A stretch of DNA of 64,000 bases, from NCBI GenBank assembly GCA_035366835.1, contig DAOSIS010000003.1, positions 1-64,000 on the forward strand. Reading direction: 5' to 3'. Under the pieces are notes generated by a model. That model searched no databases, had not been told where the DNA came from, and worked only from the letters and a program-made list of their open reading frames with translations. This DNA is from UBA6109 sp035366835 (GTDB lineage Bacteria > Desulfobacterota > Syntrophia > Syntrophales > UBA6109). Position numbers and translations under genes: made by a program. Position 1 is the first letter of the stretch. Each line of letters opens with the position of its first letter. Shown here piece by piece: positions 33,080 to 42,586 of this stretch.

Positions 33080-34288
33080 TCAGTAGCCCGCCACGATGAT
33101 CGCCGGGTCCGTCGACGTGATCTGACTCCAGGACGCGCCGTCCCATTTCCAGATGCCCCCGGCGCCGAAGTCTCCATACAAAGCCGACACCGATGCCGTC
33201 ACAGCTTCCGGGTTGTTGGGTGTTATCTGACTCCACGCCGTACCGTCCCACTTCCAAACCCCGGTCCCTGACTCGAAAGTCGCATACAGTATCGATCCAC
33301 AAGCAGCCAGACCCTGTGCATTGCTGCCGGTAATCTGACCCCATTCCGCCCCTTCCCATTTCCAGATCCCCCCGGCACCGAAGTCTCCGTAAAGAACCGA
33401 CCCCGACGCAGCCATCGCTTCCGGGTTGCTGGACGTAATCTGGCTCCAGGACGCCCCATCCCATCTCCAGATGCCGCCGCTTCCGAAGTCTCCATACAGC
33501 CCCCCTCCGAATGCCGCCATAGTTTCCGGGTTGTTGGGCGTAATATGACTCCAGGCCGTCCCGTCCCATCTCCAGATGCCGTTACCCGCCTCAAACGTCC
33601 CGTACAGCAGCGACCCCGAGGCGGCCATGATCAGAGGATTGCTCGCCGTGATCTGACTCCATGCAACTCCGTCCCATCGCCGGATGCCGCTTGCACCGAA
33701 GTCTCCATACAATACCGAACCGGAGGCGATCATAGCTTGCGGATTCTCGGCCGTGATCTGGCTCCACGCCGTCCCGTTCCATCTCCAGATGCCGTCCCCA
33801 GCGTTCGCCGCATAGAGCAAGGTGTCCATCTCGGACAGAATCTGCATCGCGGCCGTGATGGCATGGTTGGTCGTGACGTTGCTGAACGTATAGCTGTACA
33901 CAACCCCTGCCGACACCCCGTCGACCACCACATCCAGAATCCGGTACCCGCTGTCCGGAAAGATCGTGAACGTCTTGCTCGAACTGTAGGGAACCGTCAC
34001 CGCGCCGGACGGCGATATGCTGCCGTTCCCGGTAACGGTCGCCGTAATCACAAGCGGATCGTGAGACGCCTTCTGCACACGGTTGCCCGTCTCGTCATAC
34101 TCATAAGCCGTGACTCTCCCGTCTCCATATTCGATCCGCGTCAAACGGTTCAAATCGTCGTAGACATAATTGATCGATTCGCCGTTGATGGACGGCACCG
34201 GCGCGAAGAGCAGAACCATAAGGGTCGCGAGGAGCGTCAAAAATACTGCGCCCAGGATCGACACCTTGAATTTTCGTTTGCCTGCCAT
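33080..34288 (-). CDS. Secreted protein with seven Trp-rich 35-residue repeats
   Basis: A 402-residue exported protein. An N-terminal hydrophobic segment (8-30) is a signal or anchor. Residues 41-73 are a YD/RHS-type repeat pair (YVYDDLNRLTRIEYGDGR, YEYDETGNR). Residues 81-148 resemble a bacterial Ig/InlB-like repeat (GNGSISPSG, PDSGYRILDVVVDG, NHAITA). From residue 166 seven repeats of consensus GIWRWDGTAWSQITxxNPEA follow, then MAASGSVLYGDFGAG, starting at 166, 201, 237, 272, 307, 343 and 378. The last ends close to the C-terminus. Seven Trp-rich units suggest a closed beta-propeller like tectonins, perhaps binding a glycan. GGAGG precedes the ATG. It lies downstream of the giant RHS gene on the same strand; its single YD segment looks like a remnant of such a protein. 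Confidence 0.8.
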   Translation of the reverse strand: MAGKRKFKVSILGAVFLTLLATLMVLLFAPVPSINGESINYVYDDLNRLTRIEYGDGRVTAYEYDETGNRVQKASHDPLVITATVTGNGSISPSGAVTVPYSSSKTFTIFPDSGYRILDVVVDGVSAGVVYSYTFSNVTTNHAITAAMQILSEMDTLLYAANAGDGIWRWNGTAWSQITAENPQAMIASGSVLYGDFGASGIRRWDGVAWSQITASNPLIMAASGSLLYGTFEAGNGIWRWDGTAWSHITPNNPETMAAFGGGLYGDFGSGGIWRWDGASWSQITSSNPEAMAASGSVLYGDFGAGGIWKWEGAEWGQITGSNAQGLAACGSILYATFESGTGVWKWDGTAWSQITPNNPEAVTASVSALYGDFGAGGIWKWDGASWSQITSTDPAIIVAGY

Positions 34289-34524
34289 AGCATTTGCCCT
34301 CCCATCGGGTTGTTGGAGGATCGTTCACGTCGCCGTTGACCCCTTCCGTCTTCCTTGTCCGCATCCCGCCGGATGACCGCCCCGCCGTTGGAATCAGCGG
34401 CGGGAAAATCCGATCCCGCCCCGACACCGATATCCTCAAATTCATGGCATGACATCTACGTCAAACAGACGTCACATAAACTCCTGAAAGCCAGTAAGGG
34501 TCCCCGGCTGACCCCAGTATGCCT

Positions 34525-35430
34525 CTATTTGCTTTGAGACATCTCTTCAACTTTCTTTATGATGTCGCATTGCAAATAGAAGCCATAGCCACCGCTATAT
34601 GGCATTTTGTCTAACTCCTTCATTTCATGAGTCGTCATGTTATAACTGTACCAAACTGATCTATATGGGAAATCAAATACGTCGATGAACAATATTTCAT
34701 CACCCCAAGGGTTTAAATCAGCAACAGCAAATGAGGCATGAGATTTGTGCGGTCTGCGCACTATCTCTTTCTCGACCTGGGCCAGTGCTTTGTCTTTCTT
34801 CTCATATATGTATATTTCTGATTGTTCATCCCGTGTGTTGTAATAATTACCAATTACAATGACTTTACTATCTTTCGAAAAGATTCGCTGCCCGTGAAAT
34901 TTCATAATTTTTGCGAGGGGCATTTGAGGATCTTCGATTGAATAAATGGATGTACCATCTGACAGTCCTTTGTGTTCAGCCGACTCTATAATTTTCATGA
35001 AATAGGTCCCTGAAGGATCAGCTCTCTTATCGGCCATAAACGGCGGTTCTTCGGTTTGGCCATATTTATAGTGAATCTTCCAGTCTTTCTTATCTACCCA
35101 TGCCAAGGCTTGGTATCCGTCATCAAGCCAGATAAGATTACTAGGTATTTCAATTTCTTTAATGGTCCCGGCACATGATATAATAAGTACCCTGTTTTCC
35201 GCGGTATTTATGAAAAAAAGCTCTGTCCCGGTTGAATTTCTTCTAAGATCAAAGTTCGACTTCGGTTGATAATTTGAGTGCCCTACTTTCTCCAAGAATT
35301 TCGTAATCTCACTCCCACTATATAAAAACAACCCCTTTCCTTCAGATGCATTTGTTTCCATGCCAAAGGACCATCCCCATATTGTCGTCAAACACAATAT
35401 GATAGTGAACATATTTATTTTTATATTCAT
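34525..35430 (-). CDS. Exported beta-propeller-like protein, candidate partner of the RHS tip
   Basis: A 301-residue protein with a signal peptide (hydrophobic residues 5-22). The body has repeated strand patterns ending in Tyr/Trp (TELFFINTAENRVLI, KVIVIGNYYN, DEILFIDVFDF), suggesting a TolB/WD-like propeller. I recognise no family. Its ATG overlaps the RHS stop (TAATG), so its translation is coupled to the RHS gene. Base composition is much more AT-rich than the rest of the window and matches the AT-rich final part of the RHS gene. Position, coupling and composition are those of an immunity or accessory gene for a polymorphic toxin tip; this role is inference. It could equally be an unrelated envelope protein. 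Confidence 0.7.
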   Translation of the reverse strand: MNIKINMFTIILCLTTIWGWSFGMETNASEGKGLFLYSGSEITKFLEKVGHSNYQPKSNFDLRRNSTGTELFFINTAENRVLIISCAGTIKEIEIPSNLIWLDDGYQALAWVDKKDWKIHYKYGQTEEPPFMADKRADPSGTYFMKIIESAEHKGLSDGTSIYSIEDPQMPLAKIMKFHGQRIFSKDSKVIVIGNYYNTRDEQSEIYIYEKKDKALAQVEKEIVRRPHKSHASFAVADLNPWGDEILFIDVFDFPYRSVWYSYNMTTHEMKELDKMPYSGGYGFYLQCDIIKKVEEMSQSK

Positions 35431-38054
35431 TATTTCCCCCTAATGGGTGTAACAGGGACATTTATTGCACTTGTTGCAGTGTCCGCAACGGGCTTAATTG
35501 GACCGGTTCTATCCCATGGGATTGTAACGCCGAGATCAAACTGTTGAATGACATGTTCTGCTTTTGTGAAACAATCATTGAAATACGGGATATAAATTCC
35601 CGAGTCTTTAATATTTTTCATATAATCAATTATTTCCAGTTCCTTTTCTTTCGATAGCCCAGTTATTCTCATAAAATGACCGGCGGCGGGTGCTTCCTCA
35701 ATTCGCCCAGAATGGCTTCCGGAACTCCCTCCGGTTCCTTCTCCTCTCTGATAAACAGTACTCCAGAGATAAACATGATTGGCATCAAATGTTTCAAATA
35801 CGGATCCCTCTGCTTTTCGGGCGGAAATGAGAATGTCCAGCCCTGAAGGATCAATCCGCATTATCGGATTATTTGAAACATACGCATACAGGTTCACATC
35901 CCCGCCGTCGAAGCCGATGGGGTCTTGGGAGATGAACCTTCCCACCTGCGGATCGTAGTACCTCGCCCTCATGTAGTAGAACCAGTTCGGCTCCGTCATC
36001 ACACCGAACTGGCCCACGAACTTGAAGGGCTGGTCCACCAGCCTTGTATCCTGGCTCCGCATGTTCTCCTGCTGGTTCCGGATGTTCCCGAAGGGATCGT
36101 AGCTGTATCTATTGACGATGTTCCGGTTCTCGTCCGTCATGACGGTGGTCGATCCCGTGGCATTGAAGTGGTAACAGTAGACCCGGCCCTCCGGCGTTAC
36201 CATCGCCATCAGGCCCCTCCCGTAGATATAGATCCGCGTGATGTTGTTGTTCCCGTCCGCCTCCGCCAGGACGTTCCCTGCCGCGTCATGGATGTAGCGC
36301 GTCTCCGTCCCGTTCCTCGTCGCACGCAGCCGCGTCCCCTTTCCGTCATAGGCATATTCGAGGTAGCTCCCGACTCCCGTTAACCGGTGCTCGTAATCGA
36401 AGGTGTAGCCGGACCCGTAGCCTGTGCTGAGTTGCCCCTCGTCGTCGTACGTAAAGTCGTACACCCCGGCGGTCACAAGCCGGTTCTTCTGTGGATTGTA
36501 CTCGTAGTTCGTCGTACCCACCGATGGGACACTCGCATAGGGCTCCGTCTGTGTTGCCGACACCCGGTTCCCGTTCCCGTCCAGCGTGAACTCATAGCTC
36601 GAAAGTATCATCGACAAATTCAACCTCTGGGTCCTCAACCACTTCAGACGGTTTGCATCGTCGTAGCCATACCTTGTCACCCAAGGGAACCCGAGGGGCG
36701 GCAAGTGTGCGTTGAAATGTGTCAGTGACGTCAGCCGGCCCGCTTCGTCATAACCATACGTCGCCGCCCGATGCAGATTCAGCCAGATGTAATTGATCGT
36801 CAGCCAATCGATCGTCACCGTCTCCACACGGTTCAGCTTGTCGTACGTGTATGAAACCGTCCGGTTCCCAGGATACGTCAAGTTCGTCAGGTTCCCGGAC
36901 GCATCGTAGGCATAACCGACGGTAAAGCCGTGCGGATCCGTCGAAGACGTCAGCCTACCGGCCGCGTCGTATACGTACGTCGTCGTCCCGATCGCGTCCT
37001 CCATCTGCGTCAGACGGTCCAATGCATCGTACGTGAATGTCACCTCCGAGAGGTCCGGGTAGGTGACGGTCTCCACCTTGTCCGTCGGAGTATACGCATA
37101 CGCTACCGTATGCCCCTTGCGGTCCGTCCTCTCGGTCAGGCGGCCTGCGTTGTCATAAACATAACTCGACGTCTTCCCCAGAACGTCCGTCCTGCTCGTG
37201 AGAAGATTCCGCTCGTCATAGACAAAGCCTGTCGACGCACCTGCCTGGTCTGTCAGGACCGTCATCCTCCCGATGCCGTCGTAAGTATAATACACGTGCG
37301 GGTGGCTCCCCGTGCGCGTTGTCTGAGGGTTGCCGTAGGCATCGTAGCTGAAGGACGTCACGGCGCCCCTTCCGTCCGTCGCCGTCCCCAAAAAGCCGTT
37401 CCCGTAGTAGCTCGAACCGAATCGGTTCCCCACCGCGTCCAGCGTCTCCGTCAGGCGGTGCTCCCCGTCGTACGTGAAATGCGTGTTGTGACTCAGCGGG
37501 TCCGTCGTGTCCGTCAGCCGGTACAGCCCGTCATACGTGTTGACCGTCGCGCGATTCAGCGCGTCCGTCACCTCCGTCAGGTTGTGGCTGCCGTCGTAGG
37601 CATAGTTCGTCCGGATCGGATTCTCCTCTGTCGACCTCGGATCGGTGATCCTGACGATATGATCCTGGCCGTCGAACTCCCGTATCGTCTTGTGCCCGAG
37701 GGCGTTTGCCCGAGCATATTCCCTCCCCTTTTCATCAAAAAAATAGGTGATGCTGTTCCCGGCAGGGTCCTCCTCCTGGTTCCGGTAGCCGGAAAAATAG
37801 TAATTATACGTGGCATTCGTCTCGCCTTGACGGGGAACAATCTGGGTCATCACCCTGCCAAGGCTGTCATAGGCGTTCGTCACTGTGGTTATGTTAAGCG
37901 GGTTTCTCAAGCCCGTTATCCGGTGACTGGTGCCGTCGTAGATATAGGTCCACGCCTTGCCCGCCGCATCGGTGTACCCCGTCAGGTCGTCGCCGTTGTA
38001 GGCGTACGAAACCGACCGGCCACCCGAGTCCGAAACCGATGCGATCTTCTCCCG
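35430..38054 (-). CDS. RHS/YD-repeat protein, C-terminal part (after frameshift), with variable tip
   Basis: The continuation of the gene at 37982-41989 in another frame, about 870 residues. Dozens of YD repeats (GYDEAGRLTSL, YDALDRLTQM, YAYDASGNLTNLTYPG) form the RHS shell. The RHS core ends with RYYDPQVGRFISQDPIGFDG and NPIMRIDPSGLD near 35840. The last 136 residues are the variable tip and are AT-rich. They hold NHVYLWS and, about 60 residues later, FNDCFTKAEHVI; a His before a Cys in this spacing recalls a circularly permuted papain (NlpC/LRAT-like) fold. No good start exists: the frame is open to the shift at 38051-38053, and internal starts such as TTG at 37910 are weak. The neighbour at 34525-35430 is coupled. 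Confidence 0.8.
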   Translation of the reverse strand, partial: REKIASVSDSGGRSVSYAYNGDDLTGYTDAAGKAWTYIYDGTSHRITGLRNPLNITTVTNAYDSLGRVMTQIVPRQGETNATYNYYFSGYRNQEEDPAGNSITYFFDEKGREYARANALGHKTIREFDGQDHIVRITDPRSTEENPIRTNYAYDGSHNLTEVTDALNRATVNTYDGLYRLTDTTDPLSHNTHFTYDGEHRLTETLDAVGNRFGSSYYGNGFLGTATDGRGAVTSFSYDAYGNPQTTRTGSHPHVYYTYDGIGRMTVLTDQAGASTGFVYDERNLLTSRTDVLGKTSSYVYDNAGRLTERTDRKGHTVAYAYTPTDKVETVTYPDLSEVTFTYDALDRLTQMEDAIGTTTYVYDAAGRLTSSTDPHGFTVGYAYDASGNLTNLTYPGNRTVSYTYDKLNRVETVTIDWLTINYIWLNLHRAATYGYDEAGRLTSLTHFNAHLPPLGFPWVTRYGYDDANRLKWLRTQRLNLSMILSSYEFTLDGNGNRVSATQTEPYASVPSVGTTNYEYNPQKNRLVTAGVYDFTYDDEGQLSTGYGSGYTFDYEHRLTGVGSYLEYAYDGKGTRLRATRNGTETRYIHDAAGNVLAEADGNNNITRIYIYGRGLMAMVTPEGRVYCYHFNATGSTTVMTDENRNIVNRYSYDPFGNIRNQQENMRSQDTRLVDQPFKFVGQFGVMTEPNWFYYMRARYYDPQVGRFISQDPIGFDGGDVNLYAYVSNNPIMRIDPSGLDILISARKAEGSVFETFDANHVYLWSTVYQRGEGTGGSSGSHSGRIEEAPAAGHFMRITGLSKEKELEIIDYMKNIKDSGIYIPYFNDCFTKAEHVIQQFDLGVTIPWDRTGPIKPVADTATSAINVPVTPIRGK

Positions 38055-41000
38055 CTGTAAGAAATCGTCAGCGCGTGGTTGAAACCATCCTGAACCGAGG
38101 CGAGCTGACCGCCCGAGTAATTGAACGTCACGGCGTTGCCGTCTATGTCGATTATCTGAGACAGACGCTTGTCGGCATTGAAGTTCATGCGCGTGCCGAA
38201 TCGCTCCTGGAGACTGTACGTCCCGTCTCCGTTCCTGATCAACTGCGTCGTGATGCCCGGAGGAGACGCATACGTCCCGTCCGCCAGTTTGATATATTCC
38301 ATCAACTTGCTTCCCAGGTACACGGTGACGGCGTTATCGATCACCTGATCGACCGCCCACTTGCTCGCGAGCGAGGCCGCCATCCAGGCATCTATGGCAT
38401 CGGAGTTCTTCAACAAGTCCAGGCTCGCGTAGAGAGCCGCGATGACGCCTGCGGCATCGACGGGTTGGCGTCCGCCCAGTCCCGGTCTGCCATGGCTGGC
38501 GGGGCTCAGGTAAATATCGTAATTGTGGGTCCAGCCGTAGCCCAAGCTTCTCTTGGAGAGGTTCCGGTTGCTGTTGTAGGAACGACTGAAAGCCAGGCCC
38601 CGGGGGACACCGCCTCCCAGGGCAAGATCGGTACGGTCATAGAGGAATGCGCCGCTTGCCGAATCAACTGGCTCTCCGAAAGGAACAGGTGGTGTGAGGG
38701 ACAATATCTGGAAGATTGTTGACGACGTGGGATCGAACGTGGTCACAGCCGTATTCTCGGATACGGTTGGGATGTCCACAGGTATGTCATATCCCCCATA
38801 GCCACCGAAATAACTGCCTCCGATAATCATACCCATGGACCACTTGCTCTCGGAGAAAAATTTGTCGATATAGCCTTCACCCCTCCAGGAATTCAAAACG
38901 ATCTGTCCGTTTTCAGGCAAAATGAGGGTGTGATTGTTGCCCACAGCGTACCTGAAACCCGTTATATCGCTGCAGGAATACGTACTCCGGATTTGTTCGA
39001 TTGTATCGGAGCAATTCGCGTTCACACCCAATATCGAAGCAGAGTTGGCTTGAGTCACATGATACATCTTTCTGCCCGTGGAGTTCGCAATCTGGAAGAG
39101 CTTCATGGTCGATACTGCGGGCTTGTCCGATCCCATCAATTGTTCCAGTATGCCATGTTCAAATGCGCTCCCGACAAGAGCGGTCACCTTAAATCCCTGA
39201 ATCTCATCAATATCTATACCATGCCTGGAACAGAAGCTGACGAAAAGAGCTTTAACATCTATATAATAACCTGCTTCCTGGGCCACCAAGCCTACGCTGT
39301 GGTGTATCGTCAAAGTTGTCTCGGCCAGTTGGCACGTGAGCCGACCTGTCACAAGATATTCCGCTAACCAAGTCTGCCCCATGACGTTTAGAGTTTCACC
39401 GAGTACCGCTTCGGTCGTATCAGACAATCCCTGGAGTCTGTAGGTTTCGAGTTGCTGCTGGCGTTTCCGGATAAGCGCATCGGAAATCCCGCCGAAGTTA
39501 TACACGATTGCATAGTTTCTCCCGCTTTCCGGTGTATAAATAACTGTCTGATCGCAATACGTTCCGTTGTTTGCCGCATAGGGATGATCTATCGTAATGG
39601 TCAAATTATTTATCGAACCAATTGTCGTTGCATTGCCGAAGACCACCAAGGCGCCGTCCAGACGGATTTCCGGACGATTCCCTGCTCCGGCGGCGTGGGT
39701 AAGTGTAAGGCGTTTCCCGGCAAGATCAGCGGTATTAAAGGTGTAGTCGATGCCCGCATGTTGAATTCGCAAGGTGGTCGTGTACTCGGATGGAATGTCC
39801 GACCATTGAGCGGTGATAGTTCCTGGCAGTGATGTCTGATATCCGATCAAATTGGTTTGAACGATTTTGCGTCCGCCGATGATGTCGTCGACATTCTTGT
39901 TGGGATAATTGGTTCGGATCGTGTTTACGAGATTCGACGCATACGTGGAAAGCATGCTCCGGAGATTCGCCTCGTTCATATTCTGGGCATAGTCGGCAGT
40001 TACCGTCGCACCGCTGTTCACGGCAGCCATTAAGCCATTCCTGCTATAGCTCATGACTTGACCGAGATCGATCTTGTCCGTGTAAGTATAGGACTTAAAG
40101 GCAGGGTCAAAGACATAGTCTACGCCGTCGATCGTGGCTTTAACCCATACCCGGCGAAATTGGGCTCCCCCATCGGACCACAATGCATCGATCGGAATGC
40201 CACCTGAGGCAAGGACTGTACCGATAGCCTGCGCTATTTGGTTCACGCCGAGCCAATTGCTAAGGGTAGTGCCGAGGATGGTCATTGTGCCGAATACGTA
40301 TTGACCCGTATATCCGCTTGCCCGGAGAAGGGCGATCATCAGGGACGCCTGATCGAAATCATTGCCGCTGCCGTCCAGATAGGTGAGGGTTGCTCCCTTA
40401 AGCGAGCCAAAATAGGGGACATAGTCGATATGGTTGTGAACGTAATCGTAGATCAATTTCGGGTCGTGGCGCAGGCCGCGGGCAAGTTCCTGGATCTCCG
40501 GGCTGATATCCGCCGCGGCTGCGGCCATGGGCGCCCTCCCTCCCCTGGCCGATCGGAGTTCACCTCTCTTGGCTGCATAATACGCTTCTGCTTCGGCAGA
40601 TGTGATGCGCTCCGCTTTCGTAGCGTGCCAGCCGGGCCCCAGAATTCCGGCCTGATTTGCCGCGAGTTTGTCAGGCTCTTTCTGATCAGTCGGCCTGTTT
40701 TCAGGTTTCTTTTCTTTGCCTGGTTCGTTCAGACGACTTGCGGTTGACGACGTCATTGCAAAGTTCCTGGTCGCCGTCGTCTTCGGCGCGATCGATATGC
40801 TTTCGATCGAAATGACATAGCCGCTCTTCATGACGGCAATGGTGTAATCCCCGGCGGGGATCGAGGTGATGAAATAGCGGCCGGTGGAATCCGTCGTCGC
40901 GCGGTATTTCCCGACTTTGATAGATACGCCGCTGACCGGGTTGCCGGCGCTGTCCGTGATGACGCCCGTCAGGCCCGAAAGCGGAGCGGAGTCCTTCTTC

Positions 41001-41989
41001 TCTTTGGCCTCCTTCTCGGCGTTCTGCTGGGCCGCCCTGCGCGGAATGTCGCCGAGCGTGGGAAAATCCGCCGGGATGGGGCTTTCGTAGGCGACGGTCC
41101 AGAGGCCGAACTGCGTCTCGCTCGCCATCTCGCCATAGGCGATCCTCGAATACCCTTCCTCGCCCCAATCCGTCCCCCAGCTGCTCTTCACGATGAAATA
41201 CTGTTCGGCGTCGTCGTACCCGACGATCACCGCGGCATGGTAGCCCTCGAAGCTTCCCCAGGATTGGGAATAGACGCCTTCCCGGTAATAGTAGAAGTCC
41301 GTATGGACCGCCAGGAGCGTCAGGAGCGGTCCGTGGTTGTAGAGGGCGTATTTGATGGCTTCGGCCGTGGGGCGGACTTTATACCAGTCCTGGATCTTAT
41401 AGGATTTGTCCGGCCAGTCCGTGCAGACGGAGGAGCAAAACCCCTCCTCCCCGGCATAGGAACAGCAGGTTTCATCCGGCAGTCCGATGTCGCGGATGAA
41501 GTCCGACGCCAGGTCGATCCATCCGCCGTAGCAGGTGCCCATGCCGTTGCAGGAAAGCAGCGTCTGTTCCGAAAGGTCCAGTTCCACCCCGGACGTATTC
41601 CGGGAAATGAGGATATTGGATTCCAGGGCCGCCGTCGGCGCAAAGGACCAGCATGCTCCGCAGGACGCCTGCTCCTTGACCGTCGTCACGTAACTGGCGC
41701 CGTTATAGTCGCGCCAGTCGAGCGCGGCAGGCAGGATCCCCGGAGCAGGGGCCGGGGCTCTTTCCTTGTCCGTCGCGAAGGGCACGTAGGAGCCGAGGCG
41801 CTTCCTTCGCTCCTCGGCGCGCAGCCTCGATATGGAAGTATCCTGGGCGCGCCAGCGTGCTCCTTTCCGCTCGATGGACCGGTGTATCTCGTCGAGGTCC
41901 GGATTGCGGGCAAATGACACGGATACGTGCATCGGAATACTCAACAGGGCAGCGAGAACAAACAAGGGAAGGATGGCTCTGAGTCTCAT
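37982..41989 (-). CDS. Papain-like / transglutaminase-like / RHS protein, N-terminal part (frameshifted)
   Basis: 1335 residues as read; together with the next fragment it would be about 2200. A signal peptide (1-27) comes first. A propeptide-like helix precedes a papain (C1A) domain: Gln107, Cys113 (CGACWSF) and His251 (GYHAAVIVGY) are present, but the catalytic Asn is Ser (KSSWGTDWG). Residues 338-412 are a CarboxypepD_reg-like domain. Residues about 495-640 resemble a transglutaminase core, with GNDFDQAS (542-549) where GNCxEQA is usual, so the nucleophile is missing. A long unassigned region follows, then a DUF6531-like RHS entry module (about 1095-1180: SGAFLYDRTDLAL, RSYNSNRNL). The normal YD sequence breaks at GGG 38051-38053 and the frame ends in unrelated residues. 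GGAGA precedes the ATG. Confidence 0.85.
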   Translation of the reverse strand: MRLRAILPLFVLAALLSIPMHVSVSFARNPDLDEIHRSIERKGARWRAQDTSISRLRAEERRKRLGSYVPFATDKERAPAPAPGILPAALDWRDYNGASYVTTVKEQASCGACWSFAPTAALESNILISRNTSGVELDLSEQTLLSCNGMGTCYGGWIDLASDFIRDIGLPDETCCSYAGEEGFCSSVCTDWPDKSYKIQDWYKVRPTAEAIKYALYNHGPLLTLLAVHTDFYYYREGVYSQSWGSFEGYHAAVIVGYDDAEQYFIVKSSWGTDWGEEGYSRIAYGEMASETQFGLWTVAYESPIPADFPTLGDIPRRAAQQNAEKEAKEKKDSAPLSGLTGVITDSAGNPVSGVSIKVGKYRATTDSTGRYFITSIPAGDYTIAVMKSGYVISIESISIAPKTTATRNFAMTSSTASRLNEPGKEKKPENRPTDQKEPDKLAANQAGILGPGWHATKAERITSAEAEAYYAAKRGELRSARGGRAPMAAAAADISPEIQELARGLRHDPKLIYDYVHNHIDYVPYFGSLKGATLTYLDGSGNDFDQASLMIALLRASGYTGQYVFGTMTILGTTLSNWLGVNQIAQAIGTVLASGGIPIDALWSDGGAQFRRVWVKATIDGVDYVFDPAFKSYTYTDKIDLGQVMSYSRNGLMAAVNSGATVTADYAQNMNEANLRSMLSTYASNLVNTIRTNYPNKNVDDIIGGRKIVQTNLIGYQTSLPGTITAQWSDIPSEYTTTLRIQHAGIDYTFNTADLAGKRLTLTHAAGAGNRPEIRLDGALVVFGNATTIGSINNLTITIDHPYAANNGTYCDQTVIYTPESGRNYAIVYNFGGISDALIRKRQQQLETYRLQGLSDTTEAVLGETLNVMGQTWLAEYLVTGRLTCQLAETTLTIHHSVGLVAQEAGYYIDVKALFVSFCSRHGIDIDEIQGFKVTALVGSAFEHGILEQLMGSDKPAVSTMKLFQIANSTGRKMYHVTQANSASILGVNANCSDTIEQIRSTYSCSDITGFRYAVGNNHTLILPENGQIVLNSWRGEGYIDKFFSESKWSMGMIIGGSYFGGYGGYDIPVDIPTVSENTAVTTFDPTSSTIFQILSLTPPVPFGEPVDSASGAFLYDRTDLALGGGVPRGLAFSRSYNSNRNLSKRSLGYGWTHNYDIYLSPASHGRPGLGGRQPVDAAGVIAALYASLDLLKNSDAIDAWMAASLASKWAVDQVIDNAVTVYLGSKLMEYIKLADGTYASPPGITTQLIRNGDGTYSLQERFGTRMNFNADKRLSQIIDIDGNAVTFNYSGGQLASVQDGFNHALTISYSGRRSHRFRTRVAGRFRTPTTATT

Positions 41990-42044
41990 CTTCTTCTCTC
42001 CTTCATCCGGTTATTACTCCGGCAAGTAAACATATCCATGGTTG

Positions 42045-42155
42045 TCATGCCGGACTTGATAAGCCTGCCCCGGATTCGATCCGGGGGCATCCAGTCCTGT
42101 TCTGGATTCCCGCTGCAGTTTACCCTCGCGAAGGCGGGGGCGGGAATGACAGTAT
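42045..42155. repeat. Dispersed hairpin repeats
   Basis: Upstream of the RHS gene. CATGCCGGACTTGATAAGCC and CCCCGGATTCGATCCGGGGG (an inverted repeat) are followed by CTGGATTCCCGC and CGAAGGCGGGGGCGGGAATG. The same pieces occur at 10690-10765. The surrounding region 41990-42586 has no convincing gene. A short plus-strand frame ending at 42361 with a charged C-terminus is noted but not supported. Confidence 0.65.
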
Positions 42156-42586
42156 TGGCATCTTTTGTTGCCGGAGTAGTAATGGTTTCCCGCCGCGGCA
42201 GCGCCTGCGGCAAGGACACCGTCACTCGAAAGCCTTGTGCCAACAGATCGTTAAGAAATTCGGATATCGAAGTTTACCCTCGGCCGCGCGGTACATATGA
42301 AAAAACTGAGCGTTCTGACGAGTGGGAGAGGTGGATAGAGAAAGAGTTAGAAGGATTTTAGCGGATTGTAGCTGTCACCGCCACAATCCAAAGTCTGATT
42401 TTTGGCTCCGAAAAGTATTAGAGTGCAGAGTCGACTCGGAAACCGGTTATGTCGTAGACGACCGATCGGCGGCCATCCGCCGCTAAACCTGCCTTGACAG
42501 CTTGCGCCCCGGTCCGCTATCGTGCGGCCGAGCGTTTGCACGATGCCGCTCTTGTTCTGCGGACCGACCGATGCAATCCCTCTCCC

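Noticed and set aside
38045..38060. Programmed ribosomal frameshift in the RHS gene
   Set aside because: The site is GGG only, without a long slippery run or an evident downstream structure; a deletion or sequencing error is simpler.
41927..42361. Plus-strand frame ending in a charged tail (YEKTERSDEWERWIEKELEG)
   Set aside because: It begins inside the RHS signal peptide region and runs through a hairpin repeat. Only the last 30 or so residues look protein-like and no start is credible; possibly a gene remnant.
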